A DNA stretch of 64,000 nucleotides, from NCBI GenBank assembly GCA_016200005.1, contig JACQFP010000064.1, positions 62,001 through 126,000 of the forward strand. Reading direction: 5' to 3'. Positions 20,001 to 26,744 of the stretch are shown here, one piece after another. Origin of the DNA: Verrucomicrobiota bacterium. GTDB taxonomy: Bacteria; Verrucomicrobiota; Verrucomicrobiia; Limisphaerales; PALSA-1396. The notes beneath the pieces were generated by a model that was not told the origin of the DNA, did not search any database, and saw nothing but the letters and a program-made list of their open reading frames with translations. The number at the start of each line of letters is the position of its first letter. Position 1 is the first letter of the stretch. Made by a program: the position numbers and the translations under genes.

Positions 20001-20894
20001 GCCTGGGGGAATGCCTTCTCCAGTCCACAAAGTATTGTGACGGGGGTGCTGAGTGGAGGGTTGTTGCCGCTGTTCCAGGCGACGGACAACTACCTCTTCG
20101 GTCAGGTGTTCGGACAGCAGGCTGCTTTTTACCAGGGCGCGGCAGCAAACATCATCTTGGCGGTGGCCACAATTGTTATTGGAGTCATTCTTCTCTTCAC
20201 ACCCGGCGCGCCAGCGGGACCCTGGGTGATTGCAGCGGGAGTCCTGAGCATTACGTCGGCAACGTTATCAATCGCCGCAACCGGCGCCTCGTTAGCCGGC
20301 GACCAGAGACTTGCCGAAGATCTGGGATGGGCAGCGTTTGGGACCGGAGTGGCAGCGTCGATTGTAGGTGCAATTGGCGCGGTACAGGCGTCTCAGCAGG
20401 CCGAAGAACTCGGCCCAGCTCTCCAGGGAGACAAAGCATTTGTGAAGGGGAAGTTTACGTCAGGAAAGTCTTACAGCGAGGAATTCACTTCTCCAGATCA
20501 ATATGTCCAGTGGATGGCAAAAGTGGAGGAACACTCACTTCTGACGCAGAAATATGTTGGGCATTCCAACCCTTTGGCCTTAGCATTTTCTGGAGATGAT
20601 ATACTTCTGAATCAGAATGGGGATGTTGGAATTGCTCGCGGCACAACTGGGGATTTTACGTCAGCGAGCGCCGTCATACGACGAGCATTTGCCCCAAATG
20701 CTACAATAAAATTGTGTGGCTGCGAGTCGGCTAGTGGCGGCATGTCTTCCATTGCGGGTGGATTTAAGACGATCCTGCCATCCGCCAAAGTATCTGGATA
20801 TACGGGCTCTGCTTGGCGCTGGTGGGGAACAACCCAGACAGGTTCTCGCTGGTATGGAATAACGGGTTCGCGCTTTGTGGAAGTAAAACCATAA
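14085..20894 (+). CDS. Giant SpvB/RHS-repeat protein with variable C-terminal tip
   Basis: A 2269-residue secreted protein (signal peptide about 1-21, ending in ATA before QD). An SpvB-like region starts near residue 65 (NGILNFQPDLFTGRFTYTVP). Six FG-GAP/VCBS-like calcium-loop repeats (DINGDGLPDRVM type) fill about 390-755. TcdB-mid-like and YD-repeat RHS regions run to about 1730. An unusual insert of about 115 residues with two hydrophobic segments follows (about 1735-1850), then the RHS core ends in LGRFIQPDSMVPG and NNPLNLTDPSGHG (about 1961). The final 308 residues are unlike the core: hydrophobic helices (about 2010-2105), then an AT-richer tip with GHSNP (about 2158) and IKLCGCESA (about 2209). 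This is the layout of polymorphic RHS toxins, whose core encapsulates the tip. Two small genes follow as immunity or accessory candidates. The toxin role is inference. Confidence 0.9.
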   Translation: MKTTCFLATLFLALALTATAQDAATTSDQPVAAAPATDAVSTDSTLSTQTASTSPTADGLPGSASGSGQLPNGILNFQPDLFTGRFTYTVPIVVAPARQGAQPQLALGYNSGNGNGWCGVGWGLEVGFIQRETRYGVPVKWGSTQPLSEYDDGLGFIFSMGGVSGKLVNVGGNQYRAEVDGAFLKFAYFENYWLVTDKGGNKMYFGTASNSRMENNKTNWTAGLAKSTFRWAINYVEDANANTTYFSYTNMLGMLYLSQIAYNGNTNSLSATHTVDFIPEGRSDKTITFQPGYRVTTSNRLSKIVVKANGLKVRTYVLGYTNSPSTFRSLLNSVTVYGADDTTTLPPLNFTYQVKPFQFESATSWPGLYSQGQTDTMWNSVHSIDGNNDHRLLLTDIDADGLPDRVMRSVSSPYSNFYIQRNTGTGFWPTNSNYTWGTLDSQSQNGSDWNSPRAGNGVGDTYVEFLDLNGDRFLDRIMRNVSNPYTNFWVQFNLGHQGTNGFGAAQIWGPVTAENAVQDWCSPRGGDPTKVDLIDMDGDGLLDRVMRRYNSPYDRFKVQFNTGNGFSGLVDWLGVDGQGQAGDGWNSIFSTDANGNTFVGMYDINGDGLPDRVMKKLNNPRDNFAVQFNNGAGFETNGAGSDRWEYWGPLDTQGQSGDGWASPAANDLGVTFNTLIDINGDGLPDRVMRVANPSYDRFKVQINTGSGFITNNVDWTPLESQNQTSADWNSVVYKASGDTKVDLIDINGDGLPDRVMRKFSSPYDSLVVQLNKGPFPDLLSGVTNNLGGNVKVTYKPSTQYDNRDRDWVGDPWTNNAISTLNFPVYTVSTVAVTDGMGNTNTTSYNYRGGFYDTVRREFRGFNRVEVTEPLGAKTTTYFHQGGGRDESANGEYQDQSSFAKKGMPYRIEAYGTNGNLYHLTLNKIEEVMLHTNGWCFPFLSQSINMVYEGLTNYRATVKQVAYDTNTGNIIKESDFGEVTNVVVSTHGFTNIGNDSVFTFTAYASLANTNILSKPSSLKVTADTSGTQKLRETLFYYDGSRGNLTTTADWLNTSGQYVTNSIGYDTYGNPVKATNTVGIVTTTVYDTTYQTFPLRQITATFTNDTSVDVRSGSVITTTDAKGLVVSNAFDTFFRLVETKISTNAFGAPVLWKERYLYAQFGIVSGLSYNYVRKQVNDAVDTTNGLESYVYADGVGRTIQTRVEAETGQFRAADVWYDVRGNAYFQSLPYFSTNFSFTARDPNAPGTLTEYDPIIRPFRVTPPAGDTGSPTGPSTMAYVDGSNPWATVTTDAESKTNKSYFDAYGRVIQVVEVTSGGNYNTYFKYDLVGNLTNVTDNAGNVTTMVYDSLRRKTSMTDPDMGTWSYSYDAANRLTQQIDAKNQKRVLNYNDPLGRLITKQIYDSNTNLVNTVTNVYDVSDDTNNYTMFKGLLYKVADAQGWQKNSYDVRGRVLKTGRFLSVNSTTYTTQSTYDDADRIKEVTYPSTLTVKIQYSYDTGGNLSNVVSTAGTGTAETFYRPLGFNALGQPLGIAFGNGLQSTNLYYANSKRLQRLKTTAPGGGWHQDLSYTYDKVSNLKSIIDGVFGTTASATRTNILYDDLHRLTQLTSTAAGTKTYSYNAIGNVITNGEAVAGQYLYGAKPHAVTNANGKSYTYDANGNMITRGSQTLAYDEENQLKQVSGGGGPTVTFGYADGGTRLWKGSTNGYTIWIAGIFEIKDNKQLCHVFAGGRRIATFEPQSGFAWSIQKRPWLAATSAFLTRTSNWPFQEGRTPWTLLVGTLLGILGVCVAARRQLPTSKRPRRKLHPFLGERAGVRAFVSILKPRPLCEQFVSLLVIIALVMATTETNVQAQVYDPVFYYYHPDHLGSSSVMTDRQGNRVEHYEYSGFGREQYKEPTSAFQVSNRYTGQVLDEDTGLYYYNARYYDPELGRFIQPDSMVPGAANPQNLNRYSYVNNNPLNLTDPSGHGAFFSGLLRAWGNAFSSPQSIVTGVLSGGLLPLFQATDNYLFGQVFGQQAAFYQGAAANIILAVATIVIGVILLFTPGAPAGPWVIAAGVLSITSATLSIAATGASLAGDQRLAEDLGWAAFGTGVAASIVGAIGAVQASQQAEELGPALQGDKAFVKGKFTSGKSYSEEFTSPDQYVQWMAKVEEHSLLTQKYVGHSNPLALAFSGDDILLNQNGDVGIARGTTGDFTSASAVIRRAFAPNATIKLCGCESASGGMSSIAGGFKTILPSAKVSGYTGSAWRWWGTTQTGSRWYGITGSRFVEVKP
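15180..16400 (+). repeat. Six tandem calcium-loop (FG-GAP/VCBS-like) coding repeats in the RHS gene
   Basis: The D-x-[ND]-x-D-x-[LF]-x-D-R-[VI]-M motif recurs at roughly 15271, 15485, 15688, 15894, 16116 and 16317, about every 70 codons. Each copy is followed by an SPY/NPY-type turn and an FxVQxN strand. The copies are similar in protein but not identical in DNA. They probably form a beta-propeller attached to the SpvB barrel. Confidence 0.8.
19488..19523. repeat. REP-like CTC/GAG palindrome inside the RHS reading frame
   Basis: CACCCTTTCCTGGGGGAGAG followed by GGCCGGGGTGAGGGCG matches the palindrome also found at 26624, 36805, 62806 and 63923. Here it is read in frame as HPFLGERAGVRA within the membrane-like insert of the RHS protein. 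Confidence 0.75.
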
Positions 20895-20909
20895 TATCGC
20901 TGTCCTTTC

Positions 20910-21296
20910 ATGAACGTTAAATGGATCGCAGCATTCTTGGCCATTATATTCACTGGCCTCTTCGTGCACGTATTTCTTCACAATGCGTGGATGACGCGGC
21001 GCGTTAGCATTACCGAGGGAAAGAGTTTGCTAAAGCTGACCTATGCGGAGTACTCAAAACATGGATATGTCACGAGTGGTAACCCTAACTATCAGGTTTG
21101 GCTGCCGACTAACGTTGTAGTGACTATCGACAAGACGCAGTATCAATGTGTTGTTGCCGTTCGGGTGGGGAAAACCTATGGTGATAGCTATCTCGCGATG
21201 ACAACGAATGAAACGTTTATATGGTTGGATAGTAAGCGCTCGCCCAAAATCATTGATGCGAATTACAGACCATCATTCTTCCCGCCGAGATTTTAA
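20910..21296 (+). CDS. Small membrane-anchored protein, candidate RHS immunity protein
   Basis: A 128-residue protein with one N-terminal transmembrane helix (residues 5-24) and a soluble C-terminal part rich in beta-type sequence (YQVWLPTNVVVTIDK, QYQCVVAVRVG). No family is recognised. It starts 15 bases after the RHS stop, on the same strand. Its base composition is more AT-rich than the surrounding sequence and resembles the RHS tip. In polymorphic toxin loci the gene directly after the toxin tip is usually its immunity gene, often small and sometimes membrane-anchored. That inference from position is the only basis for the role. Confidence 0.65.
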   Translation: MNVKWIAAFLAIIFTGLFVHVFLHNAWMTRRVSITEGKSLLKLTYAEYSKHGYVTSGNPNYQVWLPTNVVVTIDKTQYQCVVAVRVGKTYGDSYLAMTTNETFIWLDSKRSPKIIDANYRPSFFPPRF

Positions 21297-21320
21297 GCTG
21301 GAAAGGTGTCAATCCAAGTG

Positions 21321-21752
21321 ATGACGATGAACAAAATACTCTTTGTCGTAGCGATGGCGTGCAGTTTAGCGTTTCTTAGCGGGTGTAATTTGCTTGGTGA
21401 GCCCAGTGTGCGGCGCGCCTACTCGGTTACTCCGGTTTCCGCCGGGGTTCCACGCTTCCAAATAGAACAAACAACAGACCGCATTGTGGAAGCCGTGGCA
21501 CAAGCCCACGGGCTGAGCCTCCTCAAAACGCGCGTTGATGAGAAGGGTCAGCTTCGTGACAAAAGCTATGTCCGGCTGGCCGAGTATAAACCGAATTTAT
21601 GGATCACGATCCATTTTGGTGGGCTCCCAATCAGAGTTGACGTAGAGGAGGACCATATCTCCCACCCTACACGCGATTATCGGCAGTTAGTGCGTGATTT
21701 AAGGAGCCGGCTTGAGCAAGCCGGCTTACAAGCACCAGAGGCTGATTTCTAA
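21321..21752 (+). CDS. Small lipoprotein downstream of the RHS module
   Basis: About 143 residues with a lipoprotein signal (NKILFVVAMACSLAFLSGC, lipobox LSGC), so it is probably exported and lipidated. The mature part is charged and has no recognised domain. Start choice is uncertain: GTG 21306, ATG 21321 and ATG 21327 are all in frame, and GGAAAGG at 21300-21306 best serves 21321. It follows the candidate immunity gene by 24 bases and shares its AT-richer composition. It could be a second immunity or accessory protein of the RHS module, or simply cargo. Confidence 0.65.
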   Translation: MTMNKILFVVAMACSLAFLSGCNLLGEPSVRRAYSVTPVSAGVPRFQIEQTTDRIVEAVAQAHGLSLLKTRVDEKGQLRDKSYVRLAEYKPNLWITIHFGGLPIRVDVEEDHISHPTRDYRQLVRDLRSRLEQAGLQAPEADF

Positions 21753-22163
21753 AGGGGTTGTAAAGGGGTCTTGGTATTGACAACTATTTGTAAAGGGGTC
21801 GCTCCTTAAAGGGGTCCTGAATGGCGCTTAGTTAAGGCAGGGCGTAAAAAATCTTCATCTGGTTGCAGATAGTTCTGGACCCCGGATCCGGGTTGTTTCA
21901 AAATGGTTCATAAAGGGGTCGTAAAGGGGTCGCTCCATAAAGGGGTCGCTCCATACTATTGACACAAATCGGGCGTGGCGGTAAAGGGTTGCCATGCCGC
22001 GCCAACTGCGCATCGAATATCCTGGGGCGATCTATCATCCGCTTGCGCTGTGAGTTTCAGCGCGACAAGCGTCATGAATCGTTGCGACCGCCGCGAGCCC
22101 GCGTTCCACGTGTTTGCTTAATGCTCGAAACCTCCAAAAATGCGCTTGTGCGGGACCCCTTTG
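21750..22163. mobile_element. Decayed REP/RAYT element with TAAAGGGGTC repeats
   Basis: The 10-mer TAAAGGGGTC or a near match occurs at 21750, 21761, 21791, 21807, 21911, 21922, 21938 and 21982 (last copy degenerate), several followed by GCTCC. One inverted copy, GACCCCTTTG, lies at 22154-22163. Between the direct and inverted repeats is a truncated REP-associated transposase start (21994-22053). This is the layout of a non-autonomous or dead RAYT element. It accounts for the long gap between the lipoprotein and lyase-like genes. Confidence 0.68.
21994..22053 (+). pseudogene. N-terminal remnant of a Y1 REP-associated transposase (RAYT)
   Basis: The frame reads PRQLRIEYPGAIYHPLAL after ATG and then hits TGA at 22051. 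The start [PA]-R-x-L-R-I-E-[YF]-P-G-A-[IV]-Y-H is the typical N-terminus of TnpA_REP/Y1 transposases, whose HUH catalytic motif lies further downstream and is absent here. The next 100 bases show no continuation in any frame. Confidence 0.68.
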
Positions 22164-22205
22164 CCCTTATTTATCTAACAGAATTTTATTCCAATCAGGA
22201 TACTC

Positions 22206-24542
22206 GTGAGATCACACCTAACCCTTTTGTCTTTCGTTCGCATAACATTGCTCGCCTCGGTTTTGTGCTCTGTCGTCCCGAAACTTTGCGCCGCCAGGGA
22301 TTTTTCGGCCGCCATCACTCCGACGACGACGGGGGAGCAATTGGTTCGCACTTCACTCCCGCTTCCTCGCGGCTTGCTGGCGGAAGGGCGTACGCTCGTG
22401 GCCGATGACGGCCATCGCCGTCTGCCGGTGGCTGTTCGCGTCCTTTCGTGGTACCCCTCGAAGGAACGCGAAGTTCGTTCCGGCCGCCGCGTGCTGGTCA
22501 CCTTCCCCTATTCGTTCAAGGCCAAGACACCGATCCGGTTCACGTTCAACTCCCAGAAGAACGTGGCCAAACCCACCGATGATTTTCCGATTCGGACTAT
22601 GTTCGAAGACGGTTCCCTCACGTTCATCTGGACGGATGGCAATCGCGTAGAACTGCGACTGCTGGCTCCACAACGCACCTCGACTAACGCTCCACGCGTC
22701 GAAATTGTTGAGCACAACCAATACTTCCGCTGGCAGCGCCTTCATCTGGACGACCCGCAGTGGCCGCGCGTAATCGAATTGCGCATGGACGCACTCGGCG
22801 GCGTTGTCGTGGTTGCACATCTGCAACGCAACCTCGCCGACGATGGCCGCGCGCCAGATTTCGGCTGGGAACTGCACGCGCGCTCTGACCAAGCCACATT
22901 GCAAACAACGCAAGGCAGTCGGCAAATCACCGGCACGCTTCAGAAACACGCTTTTACCAACGACGACAATGTCGCGTTGCAACTCTTCGGAAATCGCCTC
23001 ACCGTCTATCACCCGGTCGCGTCGCTCAAGCGTCGAGGTTTTGTTGAAGCGCGCTTCACCGAAGGCGAACAACTAGTCTATCACTATTTGCGTTGCACGG
23101 CGGAGGAACTTGTCCCGATGCAGCCGGAATCCTGGCACCGCGCCGAGATCGTCATCGCCCCGGCCAACCTCGCCCATTTGACGCCCACCTTGTTGTCGCC
23201 GCACCGCGTCGAGGTGGACGCGAAAAATTGGGACGCGCTTTACGGCAAGAGCGCCACTCTTGCTGAGAACAAGCTGCCGGAAGAGTTGCAGGCGCTTGTT
23301 CGTTTCCATAGCGACGCTATTGTCCGCAGCATGGCCGTCGGCGACGACTTGGGCAATGTGACGAGTTATTCGGACGCCGAGCCGCACGGCGGCATCTTTG
23401 GCATGAACCGGCTAAACCATTGCGCGCCGATCTTCGAGGAAGCCTGGCGCGGCGGCGACACACGGCTGCGCGACACTGCGCTGCTCTGGTGCGACAACTT
23501 TTACAACCAATCCGTCTGGTGGGGCGACAAAGAGCGCGGCGGTACACGCTACAACAACATCGTGGCCATGAACCGCACGCCACCGGACAAAAAATACATG
23601 TGGCGCTCGAACGGCTCGGTGAATTTCTGCACGAAGGGCTACGCGGCTTTCTGGCTCGCGTGGGAGGAAACCGGCGATCCGCGCATGAAGGAAGCGCTCG
23701 ACGCACAACTCGCTTACGCCGCCGAGCATTTGCACGCTGACCGAGGCGAGTGCCGCAACATCGGCGACGTGCGCGACTTCGTCGATCTCTACCGTTACAC
23801 CGGTGAACAACGTTATCTCGACGAGGCTCTGCGCTTGTTCCGTGAGCTTCGCAGCAAACTTTCACTCGGCGACTTGTTTGATCAAGGTGGCAAGCCGATT
23901 GATCCCGACCCGCCGTTCATCGAGGAGGATCAGGGCGGACTGAAAGTCGGCTACGCCAAACCTTACATCATCGGTTACGCACTTGCCGGCTTGCCGGAAC
24001 TCGCCCGCCTCGCACCCGATGAACCGAAACTCCGTGACACGGTTCGTGCGGTCGCCGATTTTCTGGCCGCCAGCCAGGACCCGCTTGGCGGCTGGCGTTA
24101 TCCACATCCGCGCTCCAGCGGCTTGATCCTCGGTCAGGCATTGGAGCACGCGTGGCAGATCACGCAGGCGGCGAAGTTACTCGGACCAGAACGGCGTTAC
24201 CTCGACGCCATCGAGCGCGTTCTGCGCCAGCGGATTCATGGATGGCGACGCACTGGACAAATCTTCGCCGGCCTGAGCGGTTGGGAGATTACTACGGGCA
24301 AAGTGAAATCGCCCAAAGAACTTTACGATCTCTACAAGAAGCCTTCCGACCGCGATGCGACGCGTGATTATACCGAAGGCGCACCGGGCTTTGGGTCTGC
24401 TCCACCGGAGGGCTTGGTTTATTTCAACGAAGTGCTGGCGTATTACCTGGAGCATCGTCCAGCGTCACGATTGCTGGCCGAGCCAAAAGCCGACGAGCCG
24501 CTCGGCCAGGTGCTGAGCCGCGTCCCGCTCAAACAGCCATGA
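22206..24542 (+). CDS. Secreted lyase-like protein with RIFT-type N-domain and (alpha/alpha)6 barrel
   Basis: A 778-residue exported protein (GTG start, signal peptide to about residue 30, CAARDF). Residues 35-110 (TTTGEQLVRTSLPLPRGLL, RRVLVTFPYSFK) resemble the N-terminal barrel domain of exo-rhamnogalacturonan-lyase/YetA-type proteins. The second half is helical, with the aromatic and acidic motifs of an (alpha/alpha)6 barrel (GGIFGMNRLNHCAPIF, WWGDKERGGTRYNN, SQDPLGGWRYPHPRS). It would act outside the cytoplasm on a pectin-type polymer, most likely rhamnogalacturonan; this is a family-level guess. Its stop overlaps the ATG of the following hydrolase gene (ATGA), so the two are translationally coupled. 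No catalytic residue can be named with confidence. Confidence 0.6.
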   Translation: MRSHLTLLSFVRITLLASVLCSVVPKLCAARDFSAAITPTTTGEQLVRTSLPLPRGLLAEGRTLVADDGHRRLPVAVRVLSWYPSKEREVRSGRRVLVTFPYSFKAKTPIRFTFNSQKNVAKPTDDFPIRTMFEDGSLTFIWTDGNRVELRLLAPQRTSTNAPRVEIVEHNQYFRWQRLHLDDPQWPRVIELRMDALGGVVVVAHLQRNLADDGRAPDFGWELHARSDQATLQTTQGSRQITGTLQKHAFTNDDNVALQLFGNRLTVYHPVASLKRRGFVEARFTEGEQLVYHYLRCTAEELVPMQPESWHRAEIVIAPANLAHLTPTLLSPHRVEVDAKNWDALYGKSATLAENKLPEELQALVRFHSDAIVRSMAVGDDLGNVTSYSDAEPHGGIFGMNRLNHCAPIFEEAWRGGDTRLRDTALLWCDNFYNQSVWWGDKERGGTRYNNIVAMNRTPPDKKYMWRSNGSVNFCTKGYAAFWLAWEETGDPRMKEALDAQLAYAAEHLHADRGECRNIGDVRDFVDLYRYTGEQRYLDEALRLFRELRSKLSLGDLFDQGGKPIDPDPPFIEEDQGGLKVGYAKPYIIGYALAGLPELARLAPDEPKLRDTVRAVADFLAASQDPLGGWRYPHPRSSGLILGQALEHAWQITQAAKLLGPERRYLDAIERVLRQRIHGWRRTGQIFAGLSGWEITTGKVKSPKELYDLYKKPSDRDATRDYTEGAPGFGSAPPEGLVYFNEVLAYYLEHRPASRLLAEPKADEPLGQVLSRVPLKQP

Positions 24543-26581
24543 ATTTCTTCAATCGCATCCCCATCGTTCCACCATTTCCCATCACGATTTTTGTTATCGT
24601 CTTGTCGTTGCTCGCCGCCATTTCCGCTGAACCAAAGATGATCGTGACCGCGACCAATCCTGATCCGCAACACCTGCCGACGCTTGGCGTTTGGGAGGAT
24701 GCGCAGTTCAGCCCGGGACGGAAACTCACGATGGTTTCGGCGGCGTTTCCCAATGTGCCCGATTTCATTTGCGACTCCTGGTGCTACGAAAGCGCGCTGG
24801 AGTTCATCGGTGCGCGCGGATTGCCGGACGGCGCGCTGGAACTGCGTCATCACGTCAATGAACAGTCCAACGTCCTGTTCATCACGACCATCACACCGGA
24901 GCCGGGCGCGATTGAGTTTCTTGTTCGCGCCACGAATGTCCCGCCTGCCGCCGCGTCACTTCCGGCAAACCTGCTCACGCCGAATCTTTGCTGGCAACTG
25001 CGGCGCGCACCCGGCTTCCGCAGCGCGCCTGACCCTTATCCGGAGTTTGTCAAACGTTGTTTCATTTTCACCGAAAAGGGACGGACGTTTCTCGACCACA
25101 CCGCCCGGCGCAAGATTCCAGTTCGCGCTGCCAGCGATCCTTACAACAATCCGCCGTGGGTGCAGATGTATGTAGGCACGTGGCAGAACGTGCCCGAAGC
25201 CACCACGAATTCCTGGGCTGATTACAGTCCCGACCGCTACATGACACGTGTCATCGGCGCGGTTTCGCGCGACGGCCAATATCTTGCTGCCATTGCCAAC
25301 GACTCCGCTACGGTGATGGCGCAAGCTTGGCACGATTGCATGCACAACAACGCGCAATGGACACCCGCCAATGCTCCGCCCGCGCAACAGGTCTGGCGAT
25401 TGAAAATCTATGCGATGGCGAGCGATCCCGATGAGCTGTTGCGCAGAGCTGAAAAGGATTTCGATCATGCGCAGGCAAGAAACATGTTGACAGGCGGAAC
25501 GGCGTTTCAGACGCCGGGAATCCGGGACCGGCTTCCGGTATTTTACGAGCGGCTGGCGGAGCGGATGACGTTTCCGATGTCGTGGCTGTCGGGCAACTTT
25601 ACCAACTTCGATGCGTGGCGATCTGCGGGCCGGGCAAAAGTGATGGAGCATCTGCTCGCGGCGGCGCCGCCTGCGCCGTTTGACGCGCGCAACATTGCCG
25701 AGCAAGACCGGGGCGGTTACGTGGCGCGCAAGATTATTTTCAATCTTACGGCCGACAGCCGTGTGCTGGCGCTCATGACCGTCCCAAAAGGCGCAGGGCC
25801 GTTTCCCGCTGTTTTGCTCCTCCACGATCACGGAGCCAAGTTCGATATAGGCAAGGAGAAGGTCATCCGCCCGTGGGACGAAAAACCGGAGAAGATCGAA
25901 TCCGCACAGAAGTGGGTTGAAAAATATTATGGCGGACGCTTCCTCGGCGATGAACTGGCGCAGCGCGGTTACGTCTGCTTCGCCACAGACATGTTGAACT
26001 GGTCCGACCGCGGCGGCGCGGGTTTCGACGGGCAACAAGCGCTGGCGGCGAACCTGTTGCAGTTCGGCACTTCGTTCGCGGGTTTGATCGCACACGAAGA
26101 CCTCCATGCCGCAGAGTTTCTTGCCAGCCGTGCCGAAGTTGACCCCAAGCGCATCGCGGCGATGGGATTGTCGGTCGGCGGATATCGGACCTGGCAATTG
26201 GCGGCGTTGTCGGAACGCATCGTGGCGGGCGTGTCAGTTTGCTGGATGGCGACGAGCAAAGGTTTGCTCGTGCCGGGCAACAATCAGACCTCCGGCCAGT
26301 CCGCGTTCACGATGATTCATCCCGGACTGGCCAACTACTTCGACTATCCGGACGTTGCGAGTCTGGCGTGTCCAAAACCGATGATGTTTTTGTGCGGACG
26401 CCGCGATGCGCTGTTTCCGGTGAAGGCCATTGAAGAGGCGTTCACGAAAATGCGGCGGGTGTGGAATTCGCAGCAGGCCGGCGAAAAACTGGAGACCCGT
26501 CTTTTCGACGCGCCGCACGAGTTCAATGCGACGATGCAGGAGGAGGCATTTGAATGGCTGAATAAGTGGCTTTTGAAATAG
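24539..26581 (+). CDS. Secreted alpha/beta-hydrolase (dienelactone-hydrolase/acetyl-esterase type)
   Basis: A 680-residue protein with an N-terminal hydrophobic signal (about 8-28), an unassigned domain to about 290, and a C-terminal alpha/beta-hydrolase domain. The triad is visible: Ser545 in GLSVGGYR, an Asp in GRRDALFP (about 623) and a His in DAPHEF (about 660). The oxyanion region is FPAVLLLHDHGAKF. Related proteins remove acetyl groups from plant polysaccharides, and the coupling by ATGA overlap to the lyase-like gene supports a carbohydrate-esterase role. The N-terminal half, rich in aromatic residues, could bind sugar. The substrate is not determined. Confidence 0.75.
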   Translation: MNFFNRIPIVPPFPITIFVIVLSLLAAISAEPKMIVTATNPDPQHLPTLGVWEDAQFSPGRKLTMVSAAFPNVPDFICDSWCYESALEFIGARGLPDGALELRHHVNEQSNVLFITTITPEPGAIEFLVRATNVPPAAASLPANLLTPNLCWQLRRAPGFRSAPDPYPEFVKRCFIFTEKGRTFLDHTARRKIPVRAASDPYNNPPWVQMYVGTWQNVPEATTNSWADYSPDRYMTRVIGAVSRDGQYLAAIANDSATVMAQAWHDCMHNNAQWTPANAPPAQQVWRLKIYAMASDPDELLRRAEKDFDHAQARNMLTGGTAFQTPGIRDRLPVFYERLAERMTFPMSWLSGNFTNFDAWRSAGRAKVMEHLLAAAPPAPFDARNIAEQDRGGYVARKIIFNLTADSRVLALMTVPKGAGPFPAVLLLHDHGAKFDIGKEKVIRPWDEKPEKIESAQKWVEKYYGGRFLGDELAQRGYVCFATDMLNWSDRGGAGFDGQQALAANLLQFGTSFAGLIAHEDLHAAEFLASRAEVDPKRIAAMGLSVGGYRTWQLAALSERIVAGVSVCWMATSKGLLVPGNNQTSGQSAFTMIHPGLANYFDYPDVASLACPKPMMFLCGRRDALFPVKAIEEAFTKMRRVWNSQQAGEKLETRLFDAPHEFNATMQEEAFEWLNKWLLK

Positions 26582-26623
26582 CAGCCGGGGTTATACTGTC
26601 TGCCCGAATCAGTTTCCGAATTG

Positions 26624-26685
26624 CCCCTCACCCCTTCCCTCTCCCCATCCGATGGGGAGAGGGTGGTCGAAGACCGGGTGAGGGG
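26624..26685. repeat. REP-like CTC/GAG palindrome
   Basis: CCCCTCACCCCTTCCCTCTC, then an inner CCCATC/GATGGG hairpin, ending in GGGTGAGGGG. It sits between the convergent ends of the hydrolase (+) and aldolase (-) genes and could also act as a two-way terminator. Same family as 19488, 36805, 62806 and 63923. Confidence 0.8.
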
Positions 26686-26744
26686 TCTGTGTGTTTCTTT
26701 TTAGAAATTTATTTTGGCAACCGCTCTAGTCGCCGTAAATCAAA

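Noticed and set aside
21770..21800. TTGACA boxes near 21776 and 21959 as promoters of the lyase-like gene
   Set aside because: No fitting -10 box at 16-18 bases follows either one, and both lie inside the decayed repeat element.
21750..21950. CRISPR-like direct repeats
   Set aside because: The repeat unit is only 10 bases with irregular spacing (about 11 to 100 bases) and no unique spacers of constant length. A RAYT/REP element explains it better.
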